Positions 10,488 to 20,924 of a stretch of DNA of 64,000 nt are shown one piece after another. A program made the translations under genes and the position numbers. Origin of the DNA: Litoditis marina. Taxonomy: Eukaryota > Nematoda > Chromadorea > Rhabditida > Rhabditidae. The notes beneath the pieces are model-generated. The model was not told where the DNA came from and did no database searches. It saw nothing but the letters and a program-made list of their open reading frames with translations. The DNA is taken from positions 28,439,521 through 28,503,520 of the forward strand of contig OZ038435.1 of the NCBI GenBank assembly GCA_964036275.1, read 5' to 3'. The stretch's first letter is position 1; each line of letters starts with the position of its first letter.

Positions 10488-13400
10488 CTATTTCCTCTGA
10501 GACATGGCGTCCTTGGTGGAAGGAGCGGCCTTCTTGCCCTCCCCCTCCTTCGCGGTGTCCTTCTGAAGCGGTCTGCTCCGTTTAGATTCCTTCTCCGACT
10601 GTACATCCGGAATCAGTCCGATGGTCGTCTGGGCCGTTGCCTGGGTGCTCTTCGTTCTTCCGTCCGCCTGTCCGCCCGGTGCCGTCCGATAACTGGCGTT
10701 TCGCGAGGGAGCCCGGCTTCCCATGCGCGATGTACGCACTCCAGCTGCAACCAATTACAAGTTAGCTACGTAGAACAGCTCTTGACACGGAAATAGCATG
10801 TTTGTAATGAATTTATAACTCATAGATGTTATTACGATAGTAGTATTGAACGGATTCTAGAACGAATCTAGCGCAAATTACCACATACTAGCGCAATAAA
10901 CAAAACAGATAAAAGCGTACGATATACAATATGCGAGGGCCACTCAGTGTAGAAATACACTACCGGAAACTCACCATTTCTCTGGACGTTTCCAACCCCT
11001 GAATGAAGCGAGCTGGCATACTGTGTGAGCTGTAAATGAAATTGTGAACATCCTGCAACGAGTACAATTCAAAAAAAATAACTATCTGATAGGAATCGAA
11101 GAAATTCGTATGTATTGCCATATTAATCGAGTATCAAATACAGTTGCGGTTGGCTGGCGGTAAGCTCGCAGGTTAACCAAACGGCTAACTAAATAGCAGT
11201 GCTGTTCTTCAAACGGCAAGCACAATTCTAGAAACATTCCTGTCAGATTGAGGAAAGACAGAAGCACTATGTTCTGATTCCACTAAGGTTATAGTTGAGT
11301 TCGAAGTTTCCCATTTCGAGTCTGATAACTTTAAACTCTACGGCCACTAGCTGGGTAACACGATACTTGTATATAACAGCGTCTAACCTCGGTGGCGGTC
11401 GGTCGTTCCGAATTCTTCGGGTTGGTTCCGTCGGGGGTGGTATCCTGTGAGAGCAGACGCTGAGATTCACCCTCTCTCTGTGTCGCCATCTCATCAATAT
11501 CCTAGAAACATTAGAACCATAGTTGGAATCACCCGAACACTCCTGGCCCCTTCACGTGACAGAAATGGTTAGGAAACGTAGACACGTTCCCGTAGCTTTA
11601 AAAAATTGTCTGTCAATCATAAAATCGATATCTCACCACTTCCCGATCCCATCGATTGTCCTTCTTTTCGACCAGGCGCTTCAGCTTGTCGGCCAACTCG
11701 ATACCCAACTTCGACTCATTTCCTGTGGCCTCCTCACTTTCCTTTCCCTGAACACGAACAACATGATTTATCTCCAGAACAAGGGATATTTGCAACTTGC
11801 TACTCCAAGTACAGTTTGAATGAAATTCAAGATATTTTTCGAGCAACACATGCAAAATCAGAAAATGGACATGCTGACAGACATACCTTATCTCCCTGAG
11901 AAGGTGGAGGTGCTGGAACTTGTCTTGCTGAAACGACAAATTGATGTGAACGAAAACAATGTAGAATAGACCTAGTAACAAGTCCAAGAACCATACCTAT
12001 TAAAGTGCTGCTTTCTCTGATGCTTCAGTCACGAAAATAGCGACGAAATCTCCGTATATTCATTTTTTATAACTATACTCAAGAAAAGTCTAACTTCGAG
12101 ACTGAAACAGCCGTAAAATGGAACAGGACAAACTAAATTCCTCACACTGTCGGGAGTTCTGCAAAGTGCGGCTACTCAACTTCTGAATTTTGGATGCCTG
12201 AAACAGAAAAAAATTATGTTGTGAAACTGTTCTTGCAAGTACAACAGCACTGTCTACGATGCACTGAAAGAGTGCACAAATGCTGACGTCTTCAAAACGT
12301 TCCAGGAAACTTTTATTCCTGATGTATTTTCGATCCGAGTCGTCCAAAAAGAAGAATTCGTACCTGAACCTCGGGGGTGATCAGCTGATCTGAGCTGACA
12401 GAGGGCGTTTTGTTCTTTCGACCACTCGGGGTCGGTTCTCGCGGGGAAAACAGCTGACTGGCCGGAGATTTTGTCTCCACAGGCAACGGTTTTCGGTCGA
12501 GACGCTGCAAACAATCGGATTGCCAACATTCTTCCCGATCAGACTCTTCAGTGGAATTATAACGTCGACGTGAAACAAGTCAGAAAATAGATAAATCGAT
12601 CGAACAGAGGCGCGTTCTCTTCAATATATCAGACCACAGTGTTTCTGTACTCAGAGTACTACTTAGTTTCTACTAAGTAGTACTCTGAATACAGAAACAC
12701 TGTGGTCTGATTCATATTGATTCCAACTCGAATCGAGACCCTTGTTTTAGTTGATGTCCGTTCCTGCCACCACCTGGGGTTGGTTTTCGCTGGGAATCCA
12801 GCTATCTGCTTTGTCTTCAACCGCACAAAAACACTGAAAACAGTTGAGAATAATAAGGAAAAAAGTCAAGTCGTACCAGAAGTTGGCTGAGCACCTTGGG
12901 CGAGATTATCTTTTGTTCCTCCTCATCTACCTCGACCCCGGCCGCCGAACCCTTCATTGGGTTACCCGTCTCCTTCATCATCAGGGCTGCTGACGCCTGC
13001 AAAACAACAATTACTTCACAAGTACTTTTGCTGGTACATACCGGCACCTTGATCCCATCTTCCCGAGAGTAGTATGACTGAGTAGATAGGATGAGCATCT
13101 CTCACCTTGGTGTGTGGCAGGGTTGTAACTGTGAGATCTACCAGTTTTGGCACTCGTTCGTACATATTGCCGACAATTGCATAGGAAACCTGGAAACATA
13201 TTGATGTTTCTTATTCAAGGTGAGAAAACAAACTCTAATGGTTACTTCGGACGTCATCAGGTTGTTTGTTCGGTTCCTTTCCTTCGCAAATTTCGCGAGG
13301 AACCCTCATACCAAGAAACTGACTAAGAGGACCATACGAGAATCGTCACAATGCCTTCATACATCGGCAAATTCAAGTGTCCTCTTCTCAGAAGTACTCT

Positions 13401-16374
13401 ACAATCACCCCCCCCCCCCCCTTTGGCCGAAAATTGGTTGAGCAGGACCCGTAGTACAAACACCCTCTCCACTGGGGTAATTGGAGGACAGCTGTATACT
13501 TTTCATCTTATCTCAACTACCTTCAGATAAGAAGTCGAAAAAATAACGGATGCGGCCGGGCAGCTGAGATACGACATTATCTTCGAATGAGATGCATAAC
13601 AAACCACAGGTCTTCCCGAATAATAATATAATGTGAGCGAGAACGTAGAAATGAAGATGGCTATCCCAAAACAAGAATTTATCCATGTTACTCGACGAGC
13701 ATTAATCATAAGACAACTTACAATCAGATTTCGCTCGATAATGACATCTATTTCAAAATCATCATCGTCCATTCCAAAAGGATTGATCATGACCTGCAGA
13801 ATGTCAATGAAAGATGATCATAGAAGTGAACCCAACTCAAAAGATCTCGAAACAGAACACATGATTCACAGCCTTCTCAATACTGAATTGGTACTATAGA
13901 TGAAGAACATTGACACTCCCACCTTTCTGAGTGTGTATTGCTTTCGGGGAATTGGAGTTTGCAGTTGAATTGAAATGAATAATCAATTCATCGGCTGCAA
14001 CACAAAAGTTGAGGGTGTCCCCAACAGCAGTGTGGGGTCATACTTCACTTTTGATTACCTGAGCTGCTTTCACCCATCCGACAAAGAATATGAATTCGAA
14101 TATGGCGAACACTGGGATGGGGAAAGCGTGGATCCACGATTCTTGCTCCTATAAATGAAAAGCATGTTGATGAACAACAAAATACGGTAACACTAAGAGT
14201 AAGAAACGTCAAACATTGCCAAAGCGAGACATTTCTGAAAAATTCTCTTAAGAGCTCCCATCCACAAAACTCACCCTTTCAGGTGAATCGATCGCTTGCG
14301 CACTGATACACCGGAGAATGAAGTGGAAGAGAATACTCACGATCACTACCTGCAAGAATGGAAATGATCGAAACAAAATATGCTACGTAGAAAAGAGAAA
14401 CATGGTCAATAGCGAATAGTAAATTGACATACCTGAGTATAAACCAATGGAACGTTGACCCAATCGTACTGCATAACATTGTGAAGACGTTCACGATAAC
14501 TCAGGAGCGGCTAGAAAGATTCAAGTTATGAGCGAAGCATAGTGTCAACTAAGTTACTTGAAACATTGGAGAAGATACAATGGAAAATGATGAACATTGT
14601 AGATACTATAGTGAAGTGAAAGGTCCGAAACACATCCGAACTAGCGAAAAGACAGCAAAAGTGCGACATTGAAGAAGTTTCTCCATTTTCAACTTGACAT
14701 TTGAGTTCCAATGTACCTCAATCAACTTCACGTAATGATATTCCTCCACTTGATCGCGTTGACGAAACTTTTTCAGTACGTTTATCGCCCACTCAATTGG
14801 TAACCACAACTTGCGCTCTTCGTCCGCGTTTTCCACCCGAGTACACTCCTCAGCTGTCATCAACGAAGGAACCTGACACAATTGGAACATACACGAGTCA
14901 GTTTTTATCATTAATTATGTGAAATCAAAAGATTTTGCATCAAATTTAGACAAATACTATTCGGGCAACTTTACTGGGGTATGGATTGGGCACTCAAATT
15001 TTTCATCAAATAGGAGGGTGACAGTCATACTAAGCATAGCTGAGCAACATGGCTAAACTGCGTTCAAAACTTAGGATTGCAGGATGTCCCTCGTCTAACC
15101 TTATGAGAGAAAAAAACTATGAAAATAGAAGGTAGAATTCTAATAAAACAACCTACCAAGTGATTATAAGTTGGGAATCGTTTTCGAATCCGCTCACTGA
15201 TGTCTCGAAACACGAGTGTATACGTCAAGGCCATATAGCGAAGAATCGACTTTCGGGCTTTCAAGTCTTCATCCTGGAAAGTGCAAAACTCAAAAATTTA
15301 TCAAAACCTGAATAAATGTTCTCTCACCAACTCACAGCATGCTCTCTTCCTCTGGGATGAATGTAGGAACAGATGCAGAAAGCGAACTCATCCGGCCAAG
15401 GGATCATCATGAACACAGTCCACCATCTGGATCAACCAATTATTGTGGCGTTCAGTTATACAACCAAGTATTGTGAAGTACAGCTATAGAGAAACATTAA
15501 CTGGAAAAGAAACATTCACTAGAAAGCTATGCAGTATAATACGTTCCAATAACTTCTAGTCCTAACCCGCGAGTTTAAGCTTACTTCAATAGAGCAACTT
15601 TTGGCCAAGAAGAAGTTACACAAGATGAACGCAAAGTACTCACCTAGAGAATATTTGATTCACATAGAATACCAAAGCAAAACCGACGATAGTTCTAGTC
15701 AGAATTTCTAGGTTGCGACATTGGTGCACGAACTCCTCAAACTGCTCACCCGCAGGAGTCCCGCGGAGAAAGAACTGGTACACTACGCTGAAACCATTGA
15801 CATAAATCACACATTCGATGTTCATTAAAATATAGTACGTTTCACCGATCGATGTCCTTCTACAGTAATCCGTCAGCTATTCAGAAGGGTTTTTCTAATG
15901 AGTGCTTCATTATTTTGGTTTCAAACTTTCGGATTTTGTAGTAGTAAACGTGCAGAAGATACTACCAAAACTTGAAAAGACTCCAGCAACGCCAATATAT
16001 CAAACTTTAACCTAGAAATTTGATCAGATTACTGTAGAGGTTTATAAGTGGGTGGAACAAACTATATGAACGCGCGAAATAGATCAGGGTATGAAATTTC
16101 GTATTCAATTACGTCTGGGTTGGTGCAATTGAATGTGAGTTATTCAGACAACTTCAAATCATTGGTCTGTGATTTGATTGATTCGAGGAACTCTGCGTAA
16201 TTGAGTGAAATATATTCAGGGTATGCGTACTCACCCGATGTTGAGATACAAGAAGAGCCAGATACAGAGTTCGAACCAGACGCTCTTCCACACACTGCCT
16301 CTCCATCGAAATAGAAGGGCCAGAAACGTTCCCACTCTGACGGTGGCCACTTTTCGCATGTAATTCACAGTCAT
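10488..16374 (-). CDS. Bestrophin-family chloride channel, copy B (tandem duplicate)
   Basis: Exons (descending): 16374-16235, 15787-15644, 15426-15336, 15273-15157, 14872-14717, 14510-14433, 14349-14275, 14148-14059, 13793-13722, 13189-13106, 12996-12877, 12504-12364, 12197-12146, 11927-11887, 11747-11637, 11501-11388, 11029-10975, 10744-10488. All 18 exon lengths equal those of copy A, giving 645 aa. The Ca2+ clasp INPFGMDDDDFE is unchanged. Exons 1, 11, 12 and 18 are almost identical to copy A. Exons 2, 3, 7, 8 and 13 carry many replacements; the neck, for example, reads TIVGFALVFYV. Introns are mostly unrelated in the middle but alike at both ends. The ATG again follows CCAG|A. Both copies have full open frames, so both look functional. 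Identity is secure; any division of labour is unknown. Confidence 0.92.
12629..12710. repeat. 82-bp near-perfect hairpin in bestrophin B intron 11
   Basis: TCAGACCACAGTGTTTCTGT at the left is mirrored by ACAGAAACACTGTGGTCTGA at the right. Arms of about 38 bp surround a loop of a few bases with one mismatch. The size and shape fit a small palindromic MITE or a microRNA-like foldback. Copy A has no counterpart in the same intron. Confidence 0.85.
12760..12830 (-). pseudogene. Vestigial copy of bestrophin exon 12 in copy B intron 11
   Basis: Read on the minus strand, GAAGACAAAGCAGATAGCTG..TTCCCAGCGAAAACCAACCCCAGGTGGT aligns with part of exon 12 (GGAGACAAAATCTCCGGCCAGTCAGCTG..CCGCGAGAACCGACCCCGAGTGGT). 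It is interrupted by many substitutions and indels. No matching segment is seen in intron 11 of copy A. It looks like a decayed internal exon duplication. Confidence 0.55.
13913..14058. repeat. Decayed relative of the 2690-3080 repeat
   Basis: The block CCTTTCTGAGTGTGTATTGCTTTCGGGGAATTG and later AACACAAAAGTTGAGGGTG match the element in copy A intron 15. The C and G runs have mostly eroded. It lies in copy B intron 8, so the insertions are independent. Confidence 0.6.
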
Positions 16375-16375
16375 T

Positions 16376-16378
16376 CTG
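16376..16378 (-). promoter_or_regulatory. 3' splice acceptor 1 nt before the bestrophin B start codon
   Basis: The minus strand reads CCAG|A ATG exactly as in copy A, with no upstream exon. It is a probable spliced-leader addition site or a 5'-UTR acceptor. Confidence 0.6.
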
Positions 16379-16880
16379 GAATGAAGATAGATATGATTAA
16401 TTGGTTTTTGTATACATATAATTTACTCTCAGTATGAAAATAGTAAGCGAGACATGACAGCAGATTATAGTTGGTGGCAGGAGAAACTACCAGTTTGCGC
16501 ACCGAATACAAACTAGCAATTCTTTATCAATATCTCAGCAATAATACGGTCGCCTTTTCTGCATTCATTCATAAATTGTTGAGATATACAGAGAAATCTA
16601 CCAAAACACATAACTAACTGAGTGAATCAAAACTAGAAGAGAATCCAAGAACTCACATTCTTGGAAGTGAATTACACTGGAATAACTTTATCACTCTGAT
16701 TGACGAAGAACACGTTAACTACGTGATACGACGCGTGATAACTATGTTAATTTCTCGCCTACCGTACCTAAAATACATTACATTCAGAAATGCCAATGAT
16801 TACAGGGTAGAAAGCCAAAAAAGGGAGTAGATTATGATATCCTTATTTTATCCCATCCATACAGCATATCATGGATTTGA

Positions 16881-17718
16881 GGGACCTACTAATTACCGCA
16901 CCTACCGCACCGGGTGAAATACCGCACCGCGATTTGAAAATACCGCACCGTACCGCACCACCGCAAATTTGCGTATTTTTTTCAAAAAATCCAAAATCTT
17001 CAATTTTGCCAACAAAATAGTTTTTAAAGCATAAACCCTATTCTTTTCACTTGAAAACAACAATAGTGATCTCGAGAAAACTTTCTGTGAAACTTTCTCA
17101 CTAGAAGAACACGCTTTCAGTATTGCATTTTCGTTTTCTGTTGTGTATCTTCAAATTGTTTTATGCCTTCATGTCATATTAGTGAGTTATCGAATGTATA
17201 GAAGAAACTGCTTATCAGAAGAGAAGCACTGAGTACACATTATGCTAGCGTTTGCTCCACTAGCAACTTATATGAATACTTTATTCCCGTGGAAAAAGTG
17301 AGAGGTAACAAAAAAGGATTACCATAATAGAGTTAGAGATTTGTGCTCGTTTGTTCATTGGCAATGATTGTCAATTTTGAGCTAAAAATGAAATCCACCA
17401 AATATTTCAGGTTTGAATAGCTCATACTTGCAGAAAAAACTGAAAGAATCTCTAAACAAATACACTGACCGAATTTTGCAGAAAAAAGGGAATAAGCTCA
17501 TTGTGATCGGTAACTAGACATCATTTTCAGACTTGCTGTATCTAAAGTGATGGAAAGAATAGGATTTATGCCTTAAAAACTATTTTGTTTGCAAAATTGG
17601 AGGTTTTAAATTTTTTGAAAAAAATACGCAAATTTGCGGTGGTGCGGTACGGTGCGGTATTTTCAAATCGCGGTGCGGTATTTCCTCGGTGCGGTAGGTG
17701 CGGTAATTAGTAGGTCCC
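16881..17718. mobile_element. Non-autonomous Mutator-like DNA transposon with 9-bp target duplication
   Basis: Both ends read GGGACCTACTAATTACCGCACC in inverted orientation. The terminal inverted repeats extend about 180 bp, with CCGCACC/GGTGCGG motifs and then AT-rich matching sequence. The element is flanked by a perfect 9-bp duplication, TGGATTTGA (16872-16880 and 17719-17727). Duplications of 8-11 bp are characteristic of the Mutator superfamily. The ~480-bp interior has no transposase-like frame, so the element depends on a copy elsewhere. It inserted upstream of bestrophin B. Confidence 0.88.
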
Positions 17719-17769
17719 TGGATTTGAGTGTGCTTTGCTTGCGCACCGGCACAAACCAATCGTATTCAG

Positions 17770-18020
17770 AACAAGCCAGAATTACGGGCGCATTCTCAGA
17801 GAAGATTTCGTTAGATAAGTTTGTCGAAATCTACTGAGAAATTTGCCACGACACAAATGAATCAAAGAGAAAATAGAAAAGAATACAACAACTCGCGTTG
17901 TCCGAAGCGCGCTCGCTAGATAGCGAGATGACTGTCGAATGCGGCAGGCGTTCTTAGCCGAAGAGGAACATGTTTATCACGTGAGGCGACGCGTGGTGAC
18001 TATGCTAATTTCACCTACAC
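17770..18020 (-). promoter_or_regulatory. Relic resembling the bestrophin upstream region
   Basis: GAGGAACATGTTTATCACGTGAGGCGACGCGTGGTGACTATGCTAATTTC matches GAAGAACACGTTAACTACGTGATACGACGCGTGATAACTATGTTAATTTC, which lies about 350 bp upstream of both bestrophin starts (9567 and 16707 areas). Adjacent blocks such as ATGAATCAAAGAGAAAATAGAAAAGAAT also match. No bestrophin exon follows. It could be the remnant of a third tandem copy or a duplicated control region. Confidence 0.6.
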
Positions 18021-18095
18021 TGCTGCAAAAATCACAAAAAAAAAATAAACTATCGTTTGAAAAGCCGAGAGAAACGACGCCGTTCAGATGATTCC

Positions 18096-18168
18096 GCAAC
18101 AACTCGTCCCACGGGTCGCATGTGCGACAACTCGTCCCCGCGGGTCGCATGTGCGACAACTCGTTCCC
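18096..18168. repeat. Short tandem repeat, 28-29 bp period
   Basis: The unit ACAACTCGTCCC.CGGGTCGCATGTGCG occurs about 2.6 times. An inverted match, GGGGACGAGTTGTCCG, lies alone at about 18466. Confidence 0.8.
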
Positions 18169-18756
18169 AATGTTCCATCAAGAAACTAGCAAACAACTTG
18201 GTTTCAAAGTGAAATTCTATCTCATAAAGTATCCTGCCTATTATTGAATACAAATTGACTCGAAATACACTCGAAAAATTGATTTAGTCAACGAATATTT
18301 GAGAGAAAACCACCTTATGGAAATTGTGATAATTAAGGCAGTCTCTGTTATTCTCAGTTGTTTCCTATCTCTGATGTTTTCTACAGTATTTAGCATAACA
18401 TACAACCTAGTCACTACTACTACAATCTGTGGGCTTGAAGAAAATTTGAGCAGTTTTTGAACCGGGGACGAGTTGTCCGTATACGGTTCAGATTTGCGAT
18501 AACCAGTAGGGCGGTTCCCTTTTCAACACTCGCTTGAAATAAAATGGCTGGAAATACCAGTTTCATCAACATCCTCCTTTCGTGGGGGAGGGGACTCTGT
18601 GCATTGGCTCAGACGCGCGGAGGGGTAAGCGAGGAGACGAGGTTTTCTTCAGACAACTTGAAGATGCTATCAATATTTTTTGTTTTTTAATCACGAGGAA
18701 GTTAATTATTTTCATGAACTGGTGCAGTGAAACATTAAAAACAGAAACAATAACAA

Positions 18757-18762
18757 TTTATT
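18757..18762 (-). terminator. rpl-3: Polyadenylation signal of rpl-3
   Basis: AATAAA on the minus strand (TTTATT on plus) lies 13 nt downstream of the rpl-3 stop codon. This implies a very short 3' UTR, as is common for nematode ribosomal-protein genes. Confidence 0.7.
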
Positions 18763-18775
18763 TGAGTAACAACAT

Positions 18776-20914
18776 TCATGCCTTGACTTCTTGCTCGGCA
18801 ATGAGGTCCTTCTTCTGCTTGCCCATGAATTGCTTCTTCTCGGCAGAGCTCTGGAAGCGACCGTGTCCAGTCTTGGAACTGGTATCGATCCACTTCAGGT
18901 TGATCTTCTCGTGAGCGATTCTCTTGGTCTGGACCATGAGGGACTTGCGGAGGGTGATGAGACGCTTCTTGGGTCCGAGGATGGGGCCACGGATCATGAG
19001 GAAATCTTGCTTCACCAAACCATAACGGGGGAAACCTCCCTGAAACGAGCAGTTATAAGAAACAAGTATAGGATTCGCTGATAGAAAATGAAATGTATTA
19101 TAAAATCTGTCCTCAGAATTAAAAACAAGTATCTTCAGCCACAAGTCGGAATTGCAGACATGATCATCACAGGACATCAAAAACAGACGCATAAAAAAGC
19201 TCACCATGGGGTTGATGGTCTTGACGGTGTGGTCAGCCTCGGTGGAGCCGTTGTTCTTGCCATCGGGGGTGAGGCATGATTTTCCAACGCGGTAAACCTT
19301 CTTGTTGATATGGGTTCTGTGATGGAATCCCTTCTGTCCAGCACGGGCAACGGTGAAGGACACACGAGATGGATGCCACGCTCCAATACAAGCGACCTAT
19401 AAAACGAAGAGAGTGAGTTGAGTTACGTAGCACTACAGCGTTTTGGGTAATCTATCGAAGCAGTAATAACTCTATTGTGCAAAGCTGATAACTACGGATC
19501 CAAAAAACAGATAAAATCTTCTACTAGATAATTAACGACCAAACACAAAAGCCAACCTTGCGGAGACCCTTGTGAGTCTTGCGGGGAAGCTTCTTGGTGT
19601 GCCATCTGCTGGTGACTCCCTTGAAACCATGACCTCTGGTGACACCGATGGTATCGATCATCTCATCCTGAGAAAAGACGTTGTCGACGGGAACTTGCTT
19701 CTCCAAATGTTCCTTGGCCCAGTTAACCTTCTCCTCGATGGTACCTCCGTTGACTTGGATTTCCATGATGTGAGCCTTCTTCTGCTTACGGGCGAGCATG
19801 GACATCTGAATCGATAAAATTACCATTCTCAAAGGGGTGAACACGTCCAAACAGCGACCGGAACATTGAAATGAAGAGAGAACAATATCGTGAAATAAGT
19901 CAACAAACCTGAGTGTGAACAATGACACGGATGGAAGAGCAGTACTTCTTCATCTTGGCGAGATCAGCTTCGATTGCCTTCTTGCCATCATCATCCTGCC
20001 ACTTCTTGGCGTACTTGGTGAAGGCCTTCTTCTTGGACTTGCCCCTACAGATAACGATTAGTGAACGAGTGCCTATACGGTATACTAAACACCGCATGAG
20101 CCACTGCAAGTTCACATACTTTCATGCCCAAAGAGCAGCGGAAAGTTATCATCATCACTTGCAATGCAACTATACTCATGTGAATAAGTTCACAGAGGAG
20201 ATAGCTAATACACAAAGTGAATGGCACAGTACTGCAAATATGTCTATTTAAATAGATCTGATAATACTAATAACATTAAAACAAGCGAACACCAGATACA
20301 ATTCGAGGAACCGCCAGACTAGATGCATATCAAAAATGAGACAACGAATAAAAATTACTCACCAGTTCTTGTAGAAGCGGCGTCTGCAGTCGTCGCTGAG
20401 ATGCTCAGAGAAGACAGACTTGAAGGCACGGGGTCCACGGGGAGTGTCGATGTATCCTACAACTCCGACGATGACCACAGGAGGAGTCTCGATGATGGTA
20501 ACGGCTTCGACGACCTCCTTCTTGTTGACCTTGGATCCAGGCTTCTCGACCTAGAAATACACACCAAAGGTCATTCGATAGTAATTTATCTGGCAGTACA
20601 TTAAAGCTAAGATAATAGTCAGCCCAAAAACACCAAAGCAAAACTCATTGCGTTAAGTTCGCCATTTCTACATGGAAGAGGATAGAGGATGCTCACTTGA
20701 CAAAGATTTTACATGAAAAAGAACCAGAAAAGCTTACCTCACGAACGATGTGGGTCATACCAGCCTTGTAACCGAGGAAGGCAGTAAGATGCACAGGCTT
20801 GGAAGGATCATCCTTAGGGAAAGCCTTGACCTTTCCGCGATATCTCTTTGAGCGCTTCTTGGGAGCAAAACCCATAGATCCGTGACGAGGCGCCGAAAAT
20901 TTTCGGTGCGACAT
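18776..20914 (-). CDS. rpl-3: 60S ribosomal protein L3 (uL3)
   Basis: uL3 is an early-assembling protein of the large ribosomal subunit that reaches into the peptidyl-transferase centre. Six exons (20914-20738, 20550-20363, 20044-19909, 19805-19557, 19396-19205, 19039-18776) join in phase to 401 codons plus stop, the usual length for animal L3. The N-terminus is [16 protein letters not shown]. Conserved L3 blocks follow: [59 protein letters not shown] and [15 protein letters not shown]. The basic histidine/tryptophan loop is intact. The strong codon bias differs from neighbouring genes, as expected for high expression. A trans-splice acceptor sits 7 nt before the ATG, and a poly(A) signal 13 nt after the stop. 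I see nothing unusual. Confidence 0.99.
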
Positions 20915-20921
20915 TGTTACC

Positions 20922-20924
20922 CTG
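20922..20924 (-). promoter_or_regulatory. rpl-3: Trans-splice acceptor of rpl-3
   Basis: The minus strand reads GAATTTCAG|GGTAACA ATG. This is a strong nematode 3' splice site with no coding exon upstream, leaving a 7-nt 5' UTR after the expected spliced leader. Confidence 0.75.

Larger units (their letters stand above)
16379..18775. other. Region between bestrophin B and the rpl-3 3' end
   Basis: Bases 16379-16860 are the shared bestrophin upstream region. A Mutator-like element (16881-17718), a bestrophin-promoter-like relic (17770-18020) and a short tandem array (18096-18168) follow, all listed separately. Bases 18170-18775 are AT-rich and I see no gene there. Confidence 0.7.
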
